A stretch of 64,000 nt of DNA from NCBI RefSeq assembly GCF_043641665.1, contig NC_092194.1:19581798-19645797 (forward strand), given 5' to 3'. The position numbers and the translations under genes are program-made. The stretch's first letter is position 1. Each line of letters begins with the position of its first letter. The notes beneath the pieces are model-generated. The model searched no databases, was not told the origin of the DNA, and saw only the letters and a program-made list of their open reading frames with translations. This document shows, piece after piece, positions 1-13,503 of the stretch. Source of the DNA: Enoplosus armatus. Taxonomy: Eukaryota > Chordata > Actinopteri > Centrarchiformes > Enoplosidae.

Positions 1-59
1 AGTATGGTGCATGCAGAGGGTTTGCAGGTGTGTTACAAATCTCCCAGCAACCACAACTT

Positions 60-205
60 TATTATAACTTTCCCACACTACATAGCACGCCTAACATTGT
101 ACCAGGAACCCCCCCCCCCCCCATTCACCTCTGGGGAATCAAACCAGCGACCTTCCTGTCTCAGTGCCTCTAATCTAAAAGTTAGGCAACTAAAACACTT
201 ACATT
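60..205 (-). repeat. tRNA-derived SINE-like fragment
   Basis: Read on the minus strand, this stretch carries a good RNA polymerase III B-box (GGTTTGATTCC, plus positions 135-145) preceded by a tRNA-like arm. That is the layout of a tRNA-derived SINE head. A C-homopolymer at about 111-122 interrupts it. No A-box is clear enough to call a functional tRNA gene, and the family is not identified. Confidence 0.45.
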
Positions 206-956
206 AAGGGAAAGATTGTGGTAAAGGGTTAATAGAAAGGCAAATGTTAGTTGCAGGACACTGAATGTGGGCAATCGACATAAATCGTGAGGTGCAGAAA
301 TCGTAAATCCCGATATTCAGAGACGTGGCAGCCAGGCCTGCTGCCTCTCTGCTCCCTGAAAAAACAGGAGGACACATATTACATATATTTGAACGCTGTT
401 ACTTTGGGGTGATTAACCCTAACCCTTCAGTTTTAGAGAGTTCAAACCTAAGTAGACTTTCATTGGACGTGTTCTTGGTGCATACATTTGCACTACACGT
501 GTGTGCTTTGATAGTAATGTTGTTATACAGACAGTTCTGTATTTGTACTGTGTGTACTGTAATGACAGATACAGCTAATGTGACACATTCAAACAATCAC
601 GTCATGGGACAGCGTGCAGACTGGGTTGCTTTTACATTTGGTGAGACTCCAAACGGAGACCAGCTATTTCAGGTGGTGCAGAGTCACTTTTCTCAACTGC
701 ATCCGAGTTTGACAGCAGCTTTAAAGCTTATTGAAAATGGAGTCTGGTTCAGATAAACCTCCCCAATCATTCAAAGTGTGAAATGCTCTGAAACATTGAT
801 ACACAGGGTTGTATATTTGCCTTCTTCAACACTTATATGTTTTTTGAGCTCATGCTCCTAGGCAAAGCTTAAAACTCTGTATATCAGGGTTTTGTGAAAG
901 GCCTATGAAGAAAATGAATGGGTTGACAGACTTTGGGGACTGAGCAGTGTAGGAAC

Positions 957-979
957 GAGAGAGAGAGAGAGAGAGAGAG
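957..979. repeat. (GA)n microsatellite
   Basis: An uninterrupted GA dinucleotide run of about 11.5 units. Confidence 0.95.
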
Positions 980-3274
980 GGGTGCAGGAGTTGTGCGTTA
1001 TATGCTGACATCACCCACTTACGGCCTCGTCATTTTGTGGCCCTGCAGGCATCCTGGGAGAATGAAGACAGGGGGACAGAAGAAGAAAAGGTGTTGTCCC
1101 AGTGCTGTGATGCTGCTGCCTCAGCCCCGTGTGTCACTCTGAGTGTCAGCTTGATTAATGAGCCCCAGGCTCCCATGAGTCCCTCTCGCAGGGACAACAC
1201 GGATCAATACGCAATGAAAGCTCGCTCCGGAGCGCCCTGTTCACAGCCGCTATGGGTTTGTTGGAGACGTCAGGTGATTGAGAAGTTCAAACAATAGTTC
1301 TATATGTTATTACGTTGGCTCAAATGTACTGTAAGCCTCTTGAAACAGTCCAAAGTTGAAACAGCAGTTGAGGTTCAGTATCTCAGGAGACAGCAGACAT
1401 ATGCTGGGGATTGTTTGATAAGAAACACAAAGTACAGTGCCTCAGTGCATGCCTTTTAACTGAAGTGCCCTACGGCACAAGCTTGGCGTGTTCTCAAGAA
1501 TAGATAGTGAGCTCTTAAGAAGTATGTCGGGTGTGTCATTTAACCCCTTTATTCTCCCTGTCTCGCTGCATCTTTTTAATGAACTTTTTCTTCTGTTTGT
1601 ATAGAGACCCCTCCCTGTAAAGACAAACCAAATCGAAGGTCGCTCTGGGGTTTTAATTGCTTTGGCAGGAGCACAAGTCTGTCTCCTGCTCAGATTTGGG
1701 ACCGGTCTGGGTCGATAGCTCACGGTCGATATTGTTTTGTGTCAAGGAGAGAATAGGGTGGGGTGGCAATGTCGGTATTTATGAGCCCATATTGAAAAGG
1801 ATTTTAAACGGCAGAATGATTGTTGATATTGAACATTCGTGAATTCTAAATGGGGCAATTTTATTCCAGCTATATCAGGCACAGAAAGGGATGCCAGTTG
1901 ACTTCCTGCTCGCTGTAAAAGCCTGTTTTGCTGCAGGCAATGGTCAATGGAGTCTCCCTGCATCACATTTATTTTGAGCCTTCCTGAAAACCCACAGGGG
2001 TGAAACTGATCACATTTTCTGCCCACAGTTCACTGAGTATTGTTAACTGTGCCGTGCTCATACAAATTCAGGGGACTTGCTTCAATTTGTCCCCAAAAAA
2101 ATTTGCAGAATGACAAAAAATATTGAAGTTTCTGAGCTGTCAATTTGAAATAATCATGAAAATCAAGCAGGCTGAAAATGTATCTGTTGAAGACATCCCT
2201 GCTCGTATTTGTTCTTACCTTGAAAAAGGAAATCCATGGCTCCAATTGTGAATCTCTTTTTTCCAGCTCTGTAGATGATCTTTCAGTGCTTGCAGCTGTA
2301 TTGTCAAGGCTGCCTACAACTGGTTGATGTAAACTTTAATAATACATGAATTGATTCTTATTTCACTTTCAAAGTCAAATTGATAAAAATACACAAGCTG
2401 CATGTTTTCATTAACAATGTTTTTTTTTTTATCAGGCAGTCAACAGCTATACACTTAAATGCTGTTTAGCACTAATGAAGAGAAAAAATACATTTTTTTC
2501 TGTGATGCCACAGTATAAATGTGACACCCTTAAAATGACGTGTTGACATGTGCCTCATGCAGGCAGAGTGGAGGCTGTATTTATTTGTTCATTATTTAGT
2601 TTAATTACTGCAGCTGTTACTGAGGACTGAAATGTGTTTATTCTTTGATGCCAGTGGAGTATTATTACATCCTGCTAATATAGTCAGTTTTAAAGGACAA
2701 GCACTCCCAGTCAGTGTTGTTTTTTTATTTTAATAAATAATTTGGATTGCCATTTGAATTTAAATACTTTTATGTACATATAATAATATGTACATAATAA
2801 TAATGTTTATGCTCTTATGTGTAGTCTGTGACAGTTGCTTTAATGTTTTCGAACAGATCTGTTTTAAAACAAGATTTCATCGAGATTTTAATCTCAGTTA
2901 GACTTATAAAGCTGCAATGTTTAATATGTTCATATCAACAATGGGTCAATTGTCCGTGTCATGTGAGAGGTGTCACTAAAAGTGACCAACTTTACTGTTT
3001 TGGTTCAATCTCCCATTAACCTTACGAATAAACAGAAAGCAGCTAAATAGCCAGATATTTTCCTCAAGAGTTGGTGGAGGCCAAAGCCGAGCTAAAAGAA
3101 TTCACAAAGGCACCAGAAACAGGACTCCAAATGGATGCTGAGGTATAAATGGACAGCTGTTCGCTAACACGTTAGCCATAACAACTTTATAAGAGGACAA
3201 TATGTCTATGATATGTTTACAACATTTTGGGACCAGAAAAATTAATGAATACTTTTTAAACTATCTAACAAAGG

Positions 3275-3293
3275 AAATAAATAAATAAATAAA
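3275..3293. repeat. (AAAT)n microsatellite
   Basis: Four to five perfect AAAT units, followed directly by an imperfect AGT/GTA-rich tract. Confidence 0.9.
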
Positions 3294-6200
3294 GTAGTAA
3301 AAGTAGTAGTATAGTAGCAGCAGTAGTTGTAGTTGTATTTGTGTAACTTTTAAAAGAACAGCAATACAACATATACAAATGAATTAAAAGTAGAAAGTCT
3401 TAAAAGGAGAGGAGGGTGAAAACAATGCATTCACTCCTTCTAACTGCCCCTAATCACTGAACAATGAACATTACCAAAGGTGTTTGAAAGTCTTGAGGAT
3501 AATTTGAAGGAATAAGACATGAATCTACATCCTGTTCCACTTTTGCCCACATATAGAAGCACAAAGTTTAATTTAATAAAATGCCTCTCTCTATTACAAA
3601 TTACACAGACAGTTACAGCCAAACAAAACCGTACTGACAGCGAGTCCCCAGCGGTGAAGACTACACATGCCCAATCATCTGGAACGGTAGCCGCCATGAC
3701 AGAGACACCGAGACACAAACCTGGCTGAAATTCCCCAACCTCGTCAATATTTCAGCACCTGATTTATAATTATCCCAACCACCTTGCAGAAGCCCACCAC
3801 AGTGCAGCTCATCCTTATTACAACCACATTACATCATGTATAACTCTGTTTGAGTTGAATGCATATGTCACTTTAAGGGCTGTGGCACTTTTCCGCTGAA
3901 CACTATCTAACCACAAAGTTTTCTTCTGCCCACTTACATCAAAGTTACATATCCCTGAATTATATAACCCTTTTGCTTACCCATGGGACTCCTCTGAGTA
4001 CGCCCATGGCAAGGCCTCATAGTAAAAATATTAACTTTCAGCTTTATCCGGGTCAGCGGAAGACAACATCCTTTTTTGGGCTGCGGGGGAAATAAATAAA
4101 TAAATATGCACGGAGCTCGTTTAAGAGCTTATTTCTGTAAAGTCTTTTGGGAACATTTTATCAGACTTTCCTAGTAACTCCTCTAAATTGAGTGCATTAA
4201 ATCAGTTATTTTCCTTTGGAGCTAAAAGTGCAAAGGTTCTAATATCCTTAGCAGGAGAAGAAACGTGTTATGTGCAGGCACAAAGCCTTTTGTCTCGTTT
4301 TTTTTTTTGTGTGTGCCTCTATTATTACAGAAAATGTTTTGCCAGCCTCAAAGATAAACTCTTATGAAGAACCACTGTTCTTCACATATTTCCTGCAATA
4401 AATGGAGAACATTTGTCACAGTGAACAGGCCAATATAGTGAAGTCTTGTTTTCCTTTTCATGAAACAAAACCAAATTCTCATGCAGCAGCTCAGTGTAGC
4501 TGGACAGCAGCTCCTAGGAACCTTCTCAGTATGTTTTTATGTATTTGGGATGTAACTGAATACGACTCTGCCTGACTCTGAGAGGAACTCATGCAACAAT
4601 CAACAGAAGTAATCTTTTTCACTGATCTCAGAGTGTCTGCTGTTGATGAAACAAATCGTTTAAATCATATAAAAGGCGCTCCTTATAACTTCAGCTCGTG
4701 TTCCATAGTCATCAGATTCAGACTTTTTCTCAAGGTGCTGTTGTCTGTTCATCCATGGTTGTGGTGTAAACAAGAACTGCTTGTAACTTGACTTTTAATG
4801 ATGCAGATTTTTCAAAATGTAAACAAGAATATCTAGGCTGCAAAAAAAACCCTGAAGTGTGGATAGTTTCAAGTTTGATATTCAGACATTTTGTTATTAT
4901 TAACTCAAGATCCAATTTTAAAACCTGAAAGTAGAAAAGAAAATGACAAACTGACGTGGCCAAGAGAGCTTTTATTATTCTTGTCCATGCAGATATTTTA
5001 ATAAAAATAAACAGATACAGATAGTAGGTTTGCATTACAAGCCTTGCATGTGTCTTTGTTTTTATGTTAGTTCTTGCGCCAGACTCATGGGAGTCTGCAG
5101 AGAACAGGGGACAGATGAAGAGCTTTATGTCCCAACAGGGAATGCATAGCCAACAAAAAAAACAACACAACACCAATTGAAACTACAGACCTTGTTAAAT
5201 CAGATTCATACAACAGCTTGGATCTCGGGGTTTGATAATCACCTCCAGTCTCTTCTCTCGTCAGTGTCAGAGAGGTGACCAGGGTTCAGTTTTCTCGCTT
5301 CGTCTCTCAACACGTGCCTGACTTAGTCTGTGATTCTCACAGGATCTTTGCTATTATAAGTCCGCAGCTGACATTTTGGTCAAAATTGGTTATTCAATAC
5401 AATATGGCACTAAAAACAGGCTTTCACATGTGTTCTAAAGCATTATTTTTCATTTTGGTTTGATTTCCAATCTGGGTATAAATTTCCTAGTTTCTGCCTG
5501 AACCGATTGAAATAATGATTTGCAAAGCTAGAGTATATTATATTTTTGGGTTGAGTTGGTGCCTTCTGTGTCTGTTGGCAAAATACTAGCAAAAAGAGGT
5601 CCAGGTTGAAAATATCCAGTTATGATTAAAACATGCACATGAAAAACTTTTGATAATGGCAAAACTACTCTGCATGCAGATGGGACCTCATAATTCCAAG
5701 CTCATGAATTGGTTCCACAAGGCATCTGCATACATAAACTAAAGCTGCATCCACAATGGAAAAGATAATCAAAGTTTTATCTCTTCGCGGCACACAGAAG
5801 GCCATCTTTGCTGTTTAAACACGAGGAAATCTGACTCTATGAGGCTTTTCACTGCTGAGAGCTTTGGGTCAGATTTGAGTTGCAGATTAAAAAAGTCCGA
5901 TTTCATGTGGTTTGTCCTTCTGTACTTGTTCATGAGAGGATCGGATCTGCATCACAAAGAGTTCAAATCAGACCTTGTGCTCCTGCGTGAATCCAGATAA
6001 ACTAATCAACAACATTTTCCTGACAATGGATGTACTTGGAATCAATCCAACTTCAGCCAATGATATTACAACGATAGGAGGGAAAGGTGTGTTTGGCAGT
6101 GCACGCTAGCTGACACACAAAAGATGATATCTCGGGTCAGATGTAATGAATATGTTATTGTCAAATAAAAATGTACAAAACATGCAAAACATTTGGCGCA

Positions 6201-7559
6201 CAAATTACAAATGATGGTAACATAACATACAAAGGCACAGCAGATCCTTTTGCTTTTATCAGGTTTATTTGAAAGTAAGACAAGTTTTAAAAAGCATTAC
6301 TTCTGTAAAATTACTAACTTAATTAACGTGTAATAATGTTTAGGACTCTAACCACAAAGTTTAGGGTTAGACTTTGACTTGAGACTTGTTGGTGATGACT
6401 AGGGCCTTCATAGCCAAGACTGTGACTTGCAAAACAATGACTTAATAATTATTGTTCTCTTATGTCCGAGCGAACAAGCGTCTATGAGCCGGAACTTGGA
6501 AACGCATGCGTTGGTGTGCATGAAGGGTTTAAGTAAAAGCATAAATGCAATGTGTAATCAAAGGCCAGGTGGTAATCGCTTGATTCTGAGGTGCACGAAA
6601 CAACACTTTGCATCAAGTGGATCGATGACTCAAACCGGATCCTGACAAACACCAAACTTCAACTGTGCTTTTGCACTTGAAAAGACACTTGAGCTGGAGG
6701 AGGATGTCAGTTACAGTGAAACCCATTTATGCTCAGCTGCTGCATTTACTCTTTTTTCTTCAACACTCAAGATAATTGTTTCTTGAGTGTTATATGTAGA
6801 GCAATGTTAGTGAAAATAACTTTAGCATTTCAGGACTGTCTTTTTGCAAAAAACTCAAATGTCAACTTATATAGCACATTTGAAGCAAACGTTGAACAGT
6901 TTCACAAAAAATACACCCTTATTTTACGTTCCCTGATACCCAATAGTGCTGTTTCCTGCTGTAACAAGTCACTGTTCACATTAATATACAGTTAATGAGG
7001 TCCTCTTGTGAGCACAGTTTAATATATGCTTTCATTAATAAATAATAAATTGAGACTGGTGACTGCATATGGTATTTCTATAGTCCCATTCTCATCCTGA
7101 TTTTTATATCAAGGAATTTTTAAATCTAATTTCCACCTGGTTTTAACATTTCAAACTGAAAACCAGGACTTGTACCAATAATATCACCATAAATGGATTC
7201 TCTCATTACACTTTCCAGAAAGTTAATATTACTTGACAACATGTTTTGCCTTGGTTTTAGTAAACCTTACTAACACATGTTTTTGGAGGGCAGCACTCTG
7301 TGAAGATTGGCAGATTAACAGCTTATGCTTTGTAGATTTCCACAGCACAACAGCACATCTTGAAGTACAGTAGTATTAGTATACAGGGTTGTGGGATCTT
7401 ACACGTGGGCCAATGGACCACAGAAAATATACAACTCTGCAGATAAGAGTGCTGGTCTTTCCTGGTTGTTAAGTTTCCACTTAATTAAAAGTACTTCCCC
7501 ATAGTTTTTGCTATCTTTTCCTTCTAAGAGTTAAGAGTACAGATTTGATTTTAAACAAA

Positions 7560-7830
7560 ACTCCTCACACACTCTCAGCAGCAGTAAGGTGGCACTGGGA
7601 GCTCCGCCTGGCTTCAGCTGCAGCAGCAGCAGCAGCAGCTCTGCACCGCCTACACACTCACATCCACGCCAAGAGAGAACTCACTTCCAATTCCTCTCCT
7701 GTGCTGCATGTGGAGTGAGTGTGGACCGCTTCCTCTCCTGCTTGTGAATAGTTAAAGTATGCCGCTCGGTCCAGGGCAGCTGTCACCTCGCCGGAGTTTC
7801 ATCATTATTGGATCGGTTCCATAAGAGAGT
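7560..7830 (+). promoter_or_regulatory. Possible 5' exon or promoter-proximal segment
   Basis: This GC-richer island stands out from AT-rich flanks. It contains six CAG units (7621-7638), an ATG followed directly by a GTGAGT donor-like site (about 7707-7718), and a second ATG opening a short frame at about 7759. It resembles the 5' untranslated exon of a fish gene, but no signal peptide with a correct donor phase was found. Its link to the gfra4-like gene 15 kb downstream is only a guess. An unrelated conserved element is equally possible. Confidence 0.2.
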
Positions 7831-10669
7831 TTTTTGTCACAGCCGCAGCAAATCCTGCTCATGTGAATATCGTTAGCACTGCTTTAAGTTGAGACTTTCA
7901 CTGACACGTAGTTTCACAGCTGCTTTTGGAGTGCTGTGTTTGTTATGGCAACAGATTTTAAGGCGCCATCGTGTCAAAACACAATTCTTAGCATAGTGGG
8001 AAAAACTGACTTTGTTACAAGTCATGTGAAATCATAATTAGCTTGCTAATTGGACAGGGCAGACTTCTGGTAACCTGTCATCCCAGTTGGTTTGATATTT
8101 TGGGGGCAAAGGTGTCAAAATAAATCATTTCAGCAGTACTGAAGACTTTTCCTATGGGGATAATTAAAGTAATAACTATATAATAATGTAATAAAATAGC
8201 TTTTTCTTTCCCGGGATTTAATCTCATATACTTTATTATGTTGTTTCATAACATTATATTAGCTTTTTTTCTCATGTCCAGTGGTCTAAAATGCCATTTC
8301 AAGGTCTTTTCCACCCCGGCAGCGAACGATTTGCGGGTGAAACACTGATGCAGATGGAGGCTCTCGGCATTTTCATATGAGTGAACATGGAGAAGCTTCT
8401 CTGTGTGTTGGCAGTCTACAGTAGGCACTTCAAATTACTTCTGACACAAAGAGAGCCGAGCTAGTCATTTATGTCTGACTTGATCTGTCTCTGCAGGGCT
8501 CGTGTTTTATTCGTGTATGTGGGTTTCAGTATCTATGTGTCATTGAGTGTGTACACACAGAACAGTCGGACACAGTACTGGCTCGGTCCTGGCTTGTATC
8601 AGGTCAGCTCGCCCCTGTCACAGTGTCCCTCTCCCTCATTAAAAAGATGCCTCTGGCTCTACACTCATGGCCAGAGAACTAAACTGAGAAAGCTCTTCTC
8701 AAAGTGACAAGGACCATATTAATACTGTGATGCCCTCCGCTCACTGGGCCATATTAGCAGGAGAGTACTGACAGGAACAGCACCAGCAGTGGCAAAAGAA
8801 TAGAGTAGAAAATGGCCAAAATTCAATTTCAAAGTCACTCTTGCACAGCAACATCAAACCCAGCCAAAGCACAAACTTATTCTGTTGGATGTCGCCAAGA
8901 GATTAAAAACGATAATTTCCTCATGCAGAATGATATTGCTGTGAAAGTGTGACAGAGCGTAAGGTAGCTGGAGAGAGATATGGAAAGAGACAGGAGTGAA
9001 TCTGTCAATACACATTATCATTTCATCCTGATCTCATATGGAGCGTGATGCTCTCCTAACTTAGATAAGGGGATGCCGAAAACCAGTGGTGCGTCTTCTA
9101 ATCTGCTGCCTTACATAATGAAACATCAACTCACCTCCTTGCTCATCACGGGTCATCTCCCAAAGAGTATGTGACCACAGAGCTTTGCCAAGCGCCAACA
9201 TCAAAAAGCTGTCTATTTTTATCTTTTGGAACGACGCCGGTAATTAGCATGCATCCACAATCAGTAATTAATGCAGAGTGGATTCTTGGCCAGTGAGGGC
9301 ATCTACAGCGGAGAACAAAAAAAACGATAACATAACTCTGTAATGACGCCGCCGTCACGAAGGCTTGAAACCATCTGACTGAACAAAAAGTTCCATTTGT
9401 CAGTTTCAAGGTTAGTTTTTCACTCTCATTGAAAAGTTGTGAGTTTTTTTTCCCCCTTAATCTAATTCTCTGCTGACCTCTGCCCTCCAGGTTAAAACAT
9501 ACATTTGGGGAGCTCTTTGTAAAAGTTATAATTGGGGGTCAGTGATGCATTCACTTCCCAGGCTTCCAATCAGCGTTTCCCCGTCCCGCCACCGTATCTG
9601 ACCCGGCCACATGTACGAGCAGACACACACTTAATAAAACAGACAGAACGCTAAACCTCGGTGCTGTTGGGTGTGTTAGTGTGAGAATGGGCAAATTAGA
9701 GGCAAATAATTACGTGCTTTGTCCTACCAAGGTTGAAAATAGTTATATAAGTGCAGTCCACTTACTTCTCACATTCAGTTTGTTCAAACGAGTTAAAGTG
9801 TGGCGGTAACTCTGATGACTAACATGTAATAAGCAATTCACTGCATTTTTCCCATTAACTTGCCCAACAACGTAATATTGTACAAAGAATTTCTAGGGAG
9901 AGTTCAGCTCCAGATTCAGCACCATGGACAGAGCACGGAGTGAGGAGAACTGTTACTGATCTCTTAGTACATATCAATACCCAATAATCAATACAGTCGT
10001 GTTTTTGTGAGCATGCATCACTTTGGTTTGAGTCACCGTTGCTGCAAAGCACTTGATAGTCTGTAAACCAACAGAGACATACAGAGTGAGCCATTAGCCC
10101 CAACATCACTGGTGTTACAGTGTACTGATAAGTAACACACTAGATGAAAATACCCACCTTAAGCACACAGCCAGGCATGGCTCGGGCTTTACTGGGTCAT
10201 GATATTTACTACGCTGCCTCCCGGGGTGTGGGAGTATCATTTCCAGTCGGGCCTGAAACTGAGCCTCTGACATTTGAAAACAGTGTTTGAAATGTTGCCG
10301 TGATATCGTTCCACCTCAAACCAAAAGGACATTCTTGTTACTTTACACGTGTCGTTGGGAGAGGTGTTTTGTTTTGCTTTGTTTTGTTCATTTCTGTCGA
10401 CTAGGAAACTGCAGTCAGTTGCCAGAAGTCGTTAACTTAATGTTTTTCTCACTGATCAAAGAAATATGTCATTTATTTCTTTTGACTTATAACAACTTGC
10501 ACAGGTATGCTGATTTCATTCACACTTGCCGCTATTTTTTTTTCAGCCTTTTATAAGATGATCAACAGTAGAGAGACAGACATCGAACAAATAAATGTCT
10601 GCACCTTCTGATGAAGTTATATTTCTACATATATTACACCAGACTTGTGCGGAACAGATGTACAGACGG
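7831..10669. other. Non-coding, no gene recognised
   Basis: No coding exon could be supported. The stretch 9150-9420 is less AT-rich and holds two homeodomain-type cores close together (TAATTAGCATGCAT at 9241-9254 and TAATTAATGCA at 9265-9275), so it may be a conserved non-coding element. The rest shows nothing notable. Confidence 0.45.
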
Positions 10670-10910
10670 TTTGACAAAGGAGAGAAAAACAAACATAAAG
10701 TATCTTAGTAAAGCGTTGGGCCATCGCACGCCTCCAGAACAGCTTAACTCTGCCTTGGCATAGATTCTCAAGAAGTCTAGAAGGAAAAGATGAAGTTTTG
10801 ACGGGGGTGTTGCAGAGCGCCGTCTACCACGTCGCTCCCAGTTCTCCCATAGGCTTTCAGTTGTGTTGAGGTCTGGTGAAGGCCATAGAATAGGATTCAC
10901 ATCACATCAT
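10670..10910. mobile_element. DNA-transposon-like repeat relic
   Basis: The phrases GGCATAGATTCTCAAGAAG and GTTGAGGTCTGGTGAAGGCCATAGAAT, with the intervening layout, match from memory a dispersed repeat common in fish genomes whose copies read TGGCATAGATTCAACAAG and ATTGAGATCTGGTGACTG. I believe it derives from a non-autonomous DNA transposon, but the class is not certain. The copy is diverged, and no intact terminal inverted repeats were seen. Confidence 0.5.
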
Positions 10911-11495
10911 TTTTCTGGTTTTTCCTTTAATTTGTCGTATGTCTGTACATCAGAGGTGACAGCTTTTTATGGCAGAGCAACATTAAACTGATACCGAATA
11001 TGAAATCTAGCTATATGAAATTATTTAGGTCAGTTACTTAGTGTAGAACTTTCTTGTCAAGAAAATCATATTAGCCCGGAGCTCTCTCTGTAAGCTTCGT
11101 TAGCTAACCCAGTGACCTTCCTAGATAATAAATCTTAAGGCTATGATGAATGAAAAGAGAGTATTGAAGGAGAAGTTCTTCCCTTTTGTCAATCAAGTCT
11201 TCCAGTTGTAAGTGTTCAGAGAAGCTGTGTGTCTGTAGCTCTGCCCACTCGGGATTAACTCAAACAATAAGATTATTTCCGCCCTCAGAAAAAAAAGAAA
11301 TGCGTGTACACAAATATTAGTGTAAGAGCGTGCTCACTCACAAGCGCTGTAAATAGACAAACAAGAGGAGGGTGCTGACAGGAAGACACACACATTTACA
11401 GTTCAATAATGTAATTCTCAGCCAACACTAGTAAACACAGACAGGTAGAAACTCACAGTCGCACATGCACGTACGCACTGCTCTTTCCCTCTCAG

Positions 11496-11534
<39 letters not shown>

Positions 11535-12199
11535 GAATGAAAGGGTACCCTGGGGAGGCGAAGTGAAGAGGTGAGCTTCACCAGAGAGTCTGTTCGGGGC
11601 GAGTGAGATAGAGCGAGGCGTATTTGTGTATCTCGGTGTTGATATTCATACTTTTTGTGCACGCAGCAGAGATAAAAAGTAATTTGAGAACAAGACTGTG
11701 TGGTTGTGTGGGAGCAACGTGATGCTGTACATGTGTGTGCCATGTCTGATATTGATATGCAATACCCACAACGTATAGAAACTGTAGCTAGTGTATTCAT
11801 ACCGCAGTGTGTTCTTATATGAGACAGAAAGATATGAGATGATGCAGAAGAGAGAGAGGGAGGGAGAGTGAAGCCATTTTGGCATTTGTGTTTAGACATG
11901 GAGAGAAATAAGGAGCTTAAATTCCCAAATTCTTGATAGAGCCTCCAACTGTGCTCCAATCACATTTTATAGCTTTTTGTTCTCAGAGGACAGTGAGGAA
12001 AGAATGATGCAACAAAATAAGAATACCATTAGAATAATATGGCAAAATGCTATGCCAGAAAACAACAATATACTCCAGTAAAATGTGCCAAATGTCACTA
12101 ATAACAGTTGTTGCAATAGGGAAACATGGGGAGGGGGAAGCCAGGAAGATAAACAACACCAGTAGGGTGTATTATGAATTCCCATACAAATTCAGACTG
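10911..12199. other. Non-coding, contains a CA microsatellite
   Basis: No coding content recognised. The open frames on the minus strand at 11,492-11,959 are partly translations of the CA repeat. The stretch 12,120-12,200 may already belong to the LINE relic that follows, but I cannot fix its 5' border. Confidence 0.5.
11497..11533. repeat. (CA)n microsatellite
   Basis: About 18 uninterrupted CA units. Confidence 0.97.
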
Positions 12200-13503
12200 T
12201 AGTTGGTGATCCAAGTCTGCCGTACAAAGGATCTGTTTTGAAGTTAGAAGTTGGGGAGATTGTGACAGACTGCCAATAATGCAGCTGAGGCCAGAAGGCG
12301 AGCTTGTCATAGTGGAAACCAAAGAACTTAGCAGCAGTGATGGAGGCTGTTAAGCTGCAGGCGGATGTTTTCCAAGCCTGGTTTGCACAGGAAACTCTGT
12401 TCTCACTGCAGGACGGGCAGGTTGGGAAGTCTATGTCTACATGAGTTGCAGAATGGAACCGCGGGTGTGGCATGGCTTCAGTTTGGAAAGGCTTTTGAAA
12501 AGGACTTTCAGGTAATGCCAGAGATTTTTTGAAAAGCTTTTCTGTGTCTCAAGAGGCATGTAATTCAGGCTTTTTTTCCACATAGATAGGACCTGGAAAT
12601 TGGATTGAATTGTTGAAAGGTGGAAGGATTCTTACCCTTTTGACACAGCCCCTGATAAGGGGTCAGGGGATTTTGGGAACAAAGGTGTGGAAGTAGCCAT
12701 TTAAAAAAAGGGGGGAGTGGAAGTTTTGTGCCAGGTCATGAAGTTTCACACTATTTTGTCTTACTTGGAAAGTCTGTGCCACGGTCCTGGAAATGAGATT
12801 GCTGTGACTGTTGTAGTAATGAGTATTCAAACACAGATACTCCATTGTTTACCATGTGGGAGATGCTGTATGATCTGTGTTAGCCTGAGGAGTGTCCAAT
12901 TTGATGGAGTATTTGCAGATGATGTTGGTTTAGTTTGGTTTAATGCCACTACAATCTTCGATGTGTACTGGTGTGGTTTGCTGTTAAGTGGGAGACTGGG
13001 AGATTGAGGACTGGTTAGGGTTACGGACCGCAGTGACGTTGGCTTTACATCAGAATCTGCCGGTGAAGAGAGCTGTGAGTTGGAAAGCTGAGCTCTCAAT
13101 GTAAACCTCAGTTTCGACACTGACCCCCATTACAAGCTTTGAAGCCATGAAAGTGGGATCACAGCCACATGATATTGAGATTGAGATTTGTTTGCAAGGA
13201 GGAGGAGGAGCTCTTTATTCCCCCGCTGCTCCATCTCTTTGAGATAAACCAGTTGAGGTGATTTGGTTTCTTGGTCAGGATGTCCCCTGGACCTCCTCCC
13301 TTTAACAGTGTTCCAGGCATGACCTACTGGGAGGACACCACTGGGCAGACCCAGGACCCACTGGTGTGATTACATCTCCCAGCAGCCCAAGAGGACTTTG
13401 GGATCCCACCAGTGGGAGCATATTACTATAAAAAAGGATGTAGTGCTGCTCAGTTTGCCCTGCTGCCTCCACATCCCGAACCGGACACATGGATGGTTGA
13501 TAG
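12200..13503 (+). mobile_element. Decayed Rex1-like LINE (3' part of the endonuclease/reverse-transcriptase ORF)
   Basis: A dead non-LTR retrotransposon copy, sense on the plus strand. Between 12,480 and 12,660 it resembles the region before the RT of the fish element (GGCTTTTGAAAAGGACTTTC; TTGAAAGGTGGAAGGATTC). At about 12,893-12,940 it translates to SVQFDG followed by VFADDVGLV, which carries the F-A-D-D catalytic box of reverse transcriptases. At 13,000-13,120 it matches the region coding for the conserved ELSRKAKLSIYR-like stretch. At 13,206-13,420 it gives a degraded C-terminus (INQLRWFG, then a GIPP box), and it ends in the usual GGATGG tail near 13,490-13,503. The parts between RT boxes are shorter than in the family as I remember it, and there are several stops and frameshifts, so it cannot move. 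The name Rex1/Babar is from memory. Confidence 0.75.

Larger units (their letters stand above)
206..7555. other. Non-coding upstream DNA, no gene recognised
   Basis: AT-rich sequence with only short open frames that have no splice context and no recognisable protein similarity. It holds a GA repeat (957-979), an AAAT repeat (3275-3293) followed by an imperfect AGT-rich stretch to about 3330, and otherwise nothing I can name. The stretch at about 6860-6900 (AACTTATATAGCACATTT) resembles the start of a common fish dispersed repeat, but it is too short to call. Confidence 0.5.

Noticed and set aside
135..145. Pol III B-box, possible functional tRNA gene
   Set aside because: No complete cloverleaf, poor A-box and an interrupting homopolymer. 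It is a SINE relic at best.
325..756. Plus-strand frame of 143 codons
   Set aside because: It opens at a GTG, not an ATG. No family was recognised and no splice sites frame it, in AT-rich flanks.
11492..11959. Minus-strand frame of 155 codons
   Set aside because: It runs through the CA repeat (Val-Cys repeat at the end), and other frames are open in the same place. Composition artefact.
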